Virus record (IMG/VR): IMGVR_UViG_3300035698_012650
Coordinates: 1 to 25,836 of that record
DNA: 25,836 bases
Origin: a virus
Reading direction: 5' to 3' (one strand)
How positions within the stretch are numbered: the stretch's first letter is position 1; each line of letters begins with the position of its first letter. This document shows, one piece after another, positions 23,501-25,836 of this stretch. Under the pieces are notes generated by a model. It was not told the DNA's origin, made no database searches, and was given only the letters and a program-made list of their open reading frames with translations. Made by a program: the position numbers and the translations under genes.

Positions 23501-24525
23501 AAACTAAAACAATTATTATAAAAACTTCTATCACTATCTAATAGACCAGCTAATACTTTTAACCTTATTTCTCTAGAATTAAATTTATAACGATTTGGTA
23601 GATGTTTATTTCTTAGAAGGTTTAACTCTTTCATCTCCTTAAACAAAATATTTCCAGATCGTTTTCTTCCATTAGTTATTTTATACGTTGGACAAGTCCT
23701 AGTAGTGTTGTAATTTATAGTAACTTTTAAATTATATTTTGAAGCTAATTTATAAATATAATCTTTAATCTCTTCATCCGCAGTAGTTATACCTGTATTG
23801 TGCGAAGTTCCGTCACCTAACCATAAACCTATATAGTAAGGATCAACTGATACTTTCTGATAACTAAAATCTACTCCTGTTCTCCATAACTTTAGTATTC
23901 CTTTCATCTTCTTAGATTGACCCAAATACTCTTCTACAGTCATATTAACTATACTATTAGCCAATTTATCCTTAGACCCATTCTTACTAATAATTCCTTT
24001 ATTAGTCCTTATAAAACTCAAAGTATGAAATCCTGTAACTATCTTTTCCTCTCCTTTAACAGGAGTAATTCTATACATATCGGATACGCCAGAATGTATA
24101 TCTACTATTGTCCTAGATTTACTATCGTGTCCCATTACTTTATCTCCTAACTTTAAATCATCATTTCTTTTTACCGAACCATCAGCCATTAATATTTTTG
24201 TTCCTACTGCTTCACATCCGATTCCTCCTACAATTACAGCTTCACTAAACTTTCCATTAATAATATTACAGCAATCTTTTCTGATTTCAGGGTATATGTA
24301 TTTATTCAAATTTAAATAATGAGGACTATCAATAAATGTTTCTATTGATATTTGAGGGACCCTATATAATTCAGGGTGTTCTAAATAGTCCACTAAAAAC
24401 TTAATGTCTTTATCATTTATACATTTAGGTAAATGCTCTGAAATTACCCTTTGAACGCATTTAGGTAACTTATCAAAACAGTCATTTAAATTATCTAGAA
24501 TATCCTCTACCTCTTTACTAAACAA
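20521..24525 (-). CDS. terL: Large terminase subunit with two inteins (precursor, 1334 aa)
   Basis: The large terminase pumps DNA into the prohead by ATP hydrolysis and cuts it with an RNase H-like nuclease. The precursor has 1334 codons, but residues 104-446 and 827-1197 are inteins. Spliced, it is 620 aa, normal for TerL. ATPase: Walker A 'GGIG' (100-103) joined to 'SGKS' (447-450), Walker B 'GILDEAAFY' (551-559, acidic D554/E555) and coupling motif 'AISSPQ' (591-596). Nuclease: Asp748 in 'YIHVDLA', Asp823 in 'YDGWQ' continuing at Ser1198 'SVDSIQQL', and Asp1268/Asp1271 in 'DCSDALAG'. The start is TTG at 24525; a stop lies two codons before and no ATG occurs before the first intein. No small terminase gene is recognised nearby. 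Confidence 0.96.
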   Translation of the reverse strand: MFSKEVEDILDNLNDCFDKLPKCVQRVISEHLPKCINDKDIKFLVDYLEHPELYRVPQISIETFIDSPHYLNLNKYIYPEIRKDCCNIINGKFSEAVIVGGIGCEAVGTKILMADGSVKRNDDLKLGDKVMGHDSKSRTIVDIHSGVSDMYRITPVKGEEKIVTGFHTLSFIRTNKGIISKNGSKDKLANSIVNMTVEEYLGQSKKMKGILKLWRTGVDFSYQKVSVDPYYIGLWLGDGTSHNTGITTADEEIKDYIYKLASKYNLKVTINYNTTRTCPTYKITNGRKRSGNILFKEMKELNLLRNKHLPNRYKFNSREIRLKVLAGLLDSDRSFYNNCFSFYNSNEKLIDDAVYLCRSLGFAAYKNNKITTCEGKKFHSWIVSISGNLDEIPTKVERKKATIRLQKKNVLRTGLSVENIGRGNYIGIEVTGDNLYLWDDFTVTHNSGKSFLSQILSCYNTQFLLCFKSAHDYFCLTKDKPIAVINMGTTATQAQQVVFKGIRSMVENSPFFCQFNPKILNATIHFRGEEIMLIAGNSKSTKALGYSIFTGILDEAAFYLDNDEKNIAEEIYHSLQRRIVSRFGFYGLVVAISSPQREGDFVMTKFAESKEYPDKVYGNQFPTWGSKPSGKKSLVTKFYFNSRKSRIIEDRELESVNRNKIAFLSDEKYDLSKEVWEIPGEYKKSFQTNPDKAKRDFAAVPGKALQGYFPHEDIVSRIFNNERENPVLETGGYLMPSALRTSYYIHVDLALNRNNKGDSAGFCMSHFEGWIETPFGERKKKVYVDVLEKITCGDKKEIDFEDIRNRIYALKEMGYNISLVSYDGWQCLRKGTKIPIVTFDSSQSTMYNKGIITNIEDMPLKKNSSIPLLSGVDKNIEDIKEGEYVYSINKQGDIGFGKVKKVRRSGTKDIFRIHLDNNEFIDCSENHPFMIRDGSYKQVLDLKVGDSLMPLYRKKGNEDLRDYEMVLHPRGKWEYTHRAVMRQKNEIRKGKVVHHRNARKKDNTPPNLVSLTYKDHGRIHKDNAIKAYEKGRKLLSKNPEAQERRNKALEETSKRNWKENPGKMKRVLAEGNRKRWLKEEEHTKMSKFISERNSKNNYRTGKTLKDTIKKSISDKMKEWWAKPENRKIQSDSHKGNEGYWKGKKRSLQTIEKIRNTKLRKNHKIVRIEKLNIKDETWDIEVEGLHNFATTAGVFVHNSVDSIQQLTKKGFKCELLSVDRDIGPYETLKEVVYDDRLDVHPMPEVKDELLSLEIINSSKIDHPIGGSKDCSDALAGSVYNCIVNTKDNEIGFLSGDLNKIKPVSIEDPKIVEGNKEKALEEHYRDVQGLIDQGLL
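20935..22047 (-). other. Intein 2, nuclease-domain site, HNH endonuclease type
   Basis: A 371-residue in-frame insert (TerL residues 827-1197). Splicing features: Cys827 in 'CLRKGTKI', 'KNIEDIKEGEYVYS' after an unusual insert, block B 'CSENHPF' with His927, block F 'TWDIEVEGLHNF', and the end 'VHN' (His1196, Asn1197) followed by Ser1198. Endonuclease: an HNH motif with His994/His995, Asn1007 ('PPNLVSLT') and His1016/His1020 ('KDHGRIH'), then a basic tail of NUMOD3-like helices ('GKTLKDTIKKSISDKM', 'GKKRSLQTIEKIRNTKL'). The insertion is after Gln826, three residues past Asp823 in the 'SYDGWQ' block of the nuclease domain. Confidence 0.92.
23188..24216 (-). other. Intein 1, P-loop site, LAGLIDADG endonuclease type
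   Basis: A 343-residue in-frame insert (TerL residues 104-446). Splicing features: Cys104 first residue with block A 'CEAVGTKILMADGS', 'LKLGDKVMG' next, block B 'TGFHTLS' with Thr164 and His167, block F 'YIGIEVTGDNLYLW', and the end 'THN' (His445, Asn446), followed by Ser447 of the extein. Endonuclease: two LAGLIDADG motifs, 'YIGLWLGDG' (Asp238) and 'LAGLLDSDR' (Asp332), both with their acidic residue. So splicing and homing residues are all present and it appears active. It cuts the Walker A motif, between Gly103 and Ser447; this ATPase position is used by inteins in unrelated proteins. Confidence 0.94.
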
Positions 24526-24596
24526 TTTTTATATTTTAGATAAATAAAAATATATAAAAACTACTTATATAAAATACCTTATATAACTGTAAAAGT
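24526..24596 (-). promoter_or_regulatory. Leader of the terminase operon (no confident promoter)
   Basis: These 71 very A/T-rich bases lie between a strong terminator and the terminase start, so a promoter for the packaging and head genes should be here or the genes are reached by antitermination. A TATATTTTT stretch resembles the Bacteroidota -7 element (TAnnTTTG) only partly, and no Shine-Dalgarno precedes the TTG start. I do not call the boxes. Confidence 0.3.
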
Positions 24597-24628
24597 AAAA
24601 AGACCCCAGATTTCTCCAAGATCTTTTT
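24597..24628 (-). terminator. Intrinsic terminator, 14-bp stem with GAAA loop
   Basis: On the minus strand AAAAAGATCTTGGA, loop GAAA, TCTGGGGTCTTTTT pair over all 14 positions, four of them G-U. The stem ends in five T's. Because G-U pairs become A-C mismatches on the plus strand, only the minus-strand transcript folds fully. The hairpin overlaps the stop of the short replisome-like ORF. Confidence 0.85.
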
Positions 24629-24821
24629 ACCAATAACATAAATAAGCTTTATTGAATTTTTTACTAATATCAAATTCGCAGTTTTCGGCTTGTCCAATTA
24701 TTCCATTCAAAGCCCAAAACTTACCTTCACCCGCCCATCCATACTTAGTACGCAACATTTTAATCTTTGCATTATTATGAGCATCTACTTCATGTCTGTA
24801 ATAATCGATATTGTTTTTCAT
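24627..24821 (-). CDS. Short replisome-organiser-like protein (DUF4373-like), probably truncated
   Basis: A 64-aa ORF reading 'YYRHEVDAHNNAKIKMLRTKYGWAGEGKFWALNGII' in parts (residues 7-42). This is the pattern of the Lin1244/Lin1753-like (DUF4373) N-terminal domain of phage replisome organisers, which have 'YF.hD.dar.d.Ki..Lr.kyG..GyG.yw.ll'. Full-length members run to 100-300 aa. Here the protein ends soon after the domain start ('KKFNKAYLCYW'), and the stop lies in the terminator stem. I take it as a truncated or minimal version that may bind DNA, or a remnant. The ATG at 24821 has an A/T-rich leader. Confidence 0.6.
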   Translation of the reverse strand: MKNNIDYYRHEVDAHNNAKIKMLRTKYGWAGEGKFWALNGIIGQAENCEFDISKKFNKAYLCYW

Positions 24822-24952
24822 AATTTTAAAATCAAAAATACCCCTGCCATAAAGAACTACATTAAAGTGGATAACCTAGGAAGCTCCAGACCGATCCTTG
24901 AACTTGCTAGTTATTTCTTCTCTGCTTGCTGTTGTGATCTTATCTTGTGACG

Positions 24953-24972
24953 ATTAACTAAATATTAACTAA
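24953..24972 (+). repeat. Short direct repeat, ATTAACTAA twice
   Basis: ATTAACTAA at 24953-24961 and 24964-24972, period 11 bases, about one DNA turn, so two proteins could bind on the same face. Function unknown. Confidence 0.5.
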
Positions 24973-25053
24973 AGAGCCATTTTCCTGATGTCGGGAATAT
25001 GGTGAACGAAACATAAGTATAGTTATATCTATTTTATACCTGTTTTGTACCTA

Positions 25054-25139
25054 TTTTTACCGGACATTGCATTTTTTATGTTTTTACCGGACTTCCGGTA
25101 ACATGTTAAGTGTATGTTAAATACATGTTAACACTTAAC
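25054..25139. promoter_or_regulatory. Palindrome cluster (putative operator)
   Basis: TTACCGG-ACTT-CCGGTAA (25084-25101) is a perfect 7-bp inverted repeat with a 4-base spacer. The 12-base block TTTTTACCGGAC occurs at 25054 and again at 25081. Next comes GTTAAGTGT (25105-25113) with its complement ACACTTAAC (25131-25139), containing ACATGTTAA twice (25101, 25123). Such closely stacked dyads are typical of repressor sites or replication-initiator binding sites. No cognate protein is identified. Confidence 0.5.
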
Positions 25140-25189
25140 GTATAGGATCGTTATGCTGGTTCCGGCAAAACGTAGATTTACATAGATAC

Positions 25190-25213
25190 AAAAAGAACCT
25201 CTTTCGAGGTCCT
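25190..25213 (-). terminator. Intrinsic terminator after the small gene cluster
   Basis: On the minus strand AGGACCTC, loop GAAA, GAGGTTCT pair over 8 bp (one G-U), followed by a T-run (TTTTT). It ends transcription from the three small genes to its right. Plus-strand transcription would lack a T-run of this quality (only the A-side is present). Confidence 0.85.
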
Positions 25214-25237
25214 GATTGTTGAGAAAAAACAAGTGAT

Positions 25238-25378
25238 TTATATAATGTTAACAAAGCTAGTAGTGGGCTCATCATCTACTCCATATTTCCAGAAGCAGAG
25301 TAAGGATTTCCAAGTCTTCCATCTAAATATAGAAAGTCTGGTGTTGAATGCTATCTCGTCTGTTGGTGACATATTCAT
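25238..25378 (-). CDS. Small protein of unknown function (46 aa)
   Basis: An ATG at 25378 opens 46 codons that end 25 bases before a terminator. The protein begins MNMSPTDEIAFN, has a Trp-rich centre (WKTWKSLLCFWKYG) and an acidic-polar end. It follows the 74-aa gene after 23 bases and is the last of three small genes. No family recognised; the aromatic-basic segment could associate with a membrane or nucleic acid. Confidence 0.5.
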   Translation of the reverse strand: MNMSPTDEIAFNTRLSIFRWKTWKSLLCFWKYGVDDEPTTSFVNII

Positions 25379-25401
25379 AATTAATTGTTAATAACAATAT
25401 A

Positions 25402-25626
25402 TTAAGACGGTGGTGGAGTCAAATTTGCTGTGAGAAACTCAGCTACTCCGGCTAGTAATATCATTCCCCATATAGCAAATACAACGACAGCCAAAACGAG
25501 TATTGTTTCCAGGATTTCTGTAATGTAGGGGGCTATTTCTCCGGCACGTTTGATCCATTCATGCTGTCTGAATTCTGGCTTTGGATTGCCAAGTTTTTGC
25601 AGATTGATGTTAATTTGTCTAGTCAT
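25402..25626 (-). CDS. Small single-pass membrane protein (74 aa)
   Basis: A 74-aa protein with a polar N-terminus (residues 1-35) and one membrane segment, about 38-62 (ILETILVLAVVVFAIWGM), followed by a Pro-rich end. The ATG at 25626 overlaps the TGA of the upstream gene by four bases (ATGA), the classic sign of translational coupling. Base composition is somewhat less A/T-rich than in the structural genes. It could be a holin-like or membrane-anchoring protein, but no family is recognised. Confidence 0.6.
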   Translation of the reverse strand: MTRQININLQKLGNPKPEFRQHEWIKRAGEIAPYITEILETILVLAVVVFAIWGMILLAGVAEFLTANLTPPPS

Positions 25627-25823
25627 TTTTGCATGTTAAACTTAATCAAATTCTCCCACGTACTCTCTTCGTCCATCTGCTCTATCTTTTGCTCATAAGC
25701 TTTCTCTGCTTGTACTGTGTTGTACCAGTATACTCCGGCTACTAGAGGCATAAATAGAAGTATGTAGGCGATGTATAGAATCGCCACGACTGGTCCTGAT
25801 CTTTCCATTAATGTTTTTTTCAT
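25623..25823 (-). CDS. Small membrane protein (66 aa)
   Basis: A 66-aa protein with a membrane segment at about residues 11-34 (VVAILYIAYILLFMPLVAG) and a charged helical tail (AEKAYEQKIEQMDEES). It starts 13 bases from the window edge with leader TAACAAAACAAAA and no Shine-Dalgarno. It overlaps the next gene by ATGA. The pair may act together in the membrane, for example in lysis or in superinfection exclusion, but this is inferred from topology only. Confidence 0.6.
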   Translation of the reverse strand: MKKTLMERSGPVVAILYIAYILLFMPLVAGVYWYNTVQAEKAYEQKIEQMDEESTWENLIKFNMQK

Positions 25824-25836
25824 TTTTGTTTTGTTA

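Larger units (their letters stand above)
24822..25189. other. Non-coding region of about 370 bases with regulatory-looking repeats
   Basis: No convincing gene is present; the longest minus-strand frame with an ATG is 18 codons. Seen here: a near-consensus DnaA box (TTATCCACT on the minus strand, 24866-24874, one base from consensus), an 11-base direct repeat (ATTAACTAA at 24953 and 24964), and the palindrome cluster at 25054-25139. The region could be a promoter/operator region for the DUF4373-like gene, an origin, or a packaging site near the terminase. The sequence does not choose among these. Confidence 0.55.

Noticed and set aside
24866-24874. A DnaA box as proof of an origin.
   Set aside because: A single box with one mismatch is expected by chance at this length; kept only as a weak hint.
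24690-24950. A plus-strand open frame of 86 codons near the right end.
   Set aside because: It lies opposite the replisome-like ORF and the non-coding region; it has no start context and its composition is that of antisense DNA.
1-25836. Stop codon reassignment (TGA or TAG read as amino acid).
   Set aside because: All large genes have normal lengths in the standard code and conserved motifs without internal stops.
1-25836. tRNA genes and CRISPR arrays.
   Set aside because: No cloverleaf with T-loop and CCA end and no regularly spaced identical repeats were seen; repeats here are coding or short hairpins.

Overview
The window is the packaging, head and tail module of a contractile-tailed (myovirus-type) double-stranded DNA phage or prophage. 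All confident genes lie on the minus strand, so the module is transcribed from right to left. The DNA is AT-rich, by eye about 30 to 35 percent GC. It reads in the standard genetic code. None of the roughly dozen gene starts I checked has a Shine-Dalgarno sequence: the leaders are A/T-rich with A just before the ATG. That habit is typical of Bacteroidota and their phages, so a Bacteroidota host is my best guess, but it is an inference. Every assignment rests on reading protein motifs and gene order, not on a database search.

Layout from right to left. At 25.8 to 25.2 kb there are three tiny genes (two with one membrane segment each) closed by a terminator. A roughly 370-base non-coding region follows with inverted and direct repeats that look regulatory. 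Next come a short replisome-organiser-like ORF and a 14-bp terminator. The packaging genes follow: a 1334-codon large terminase gene carrying two inteins, a small ORF, the portal, a MuF-type minor head protein and a double Com-like zinc-ribbon protein. Then come a prohead protease fused to a very long acidic scaffold, and the major capsid protein. From 13.4 to 8.6 kb lies an accessory block of capsid-decoration or fibre-like proteins, including a LamG-like lectin-fold protein, several repeat-bearing small proteins and a leftover glycine-rich fibre end. Part of this block is visibly richer in GC. From 8.5 to 6.4 kb are the head-to-tail connector genes. The tail follows: sheath, tube, assembly chaperone with a probable programmed -1 frameshift, a 606-aa tape measure, a LysM baseplate protein, a gpP-like hub, and the start of a probable spike gene cut by the window edge.

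Two observations stand out. First, the terminase has two different inteins, one interrupting the ATPase P-loop (LAGLIDADG endonuclease type) and one interrupting the nuclease domain beside an acidic motif (HNH type with NUMOD3-like repeats). Two protein-splicing events would be needed to make a 620-aa active motor. Second, the chaperone gene between tube and tape measure has an A-AAA-AAA-G slippery site. From there the -1 frame stays open for 69 codons and stops two bases before the tape-measure start, as in lambda G/GT and P2 E/E'. Perfect or near-perfect hairpins in several gaps between structural genes may set transcript levels.
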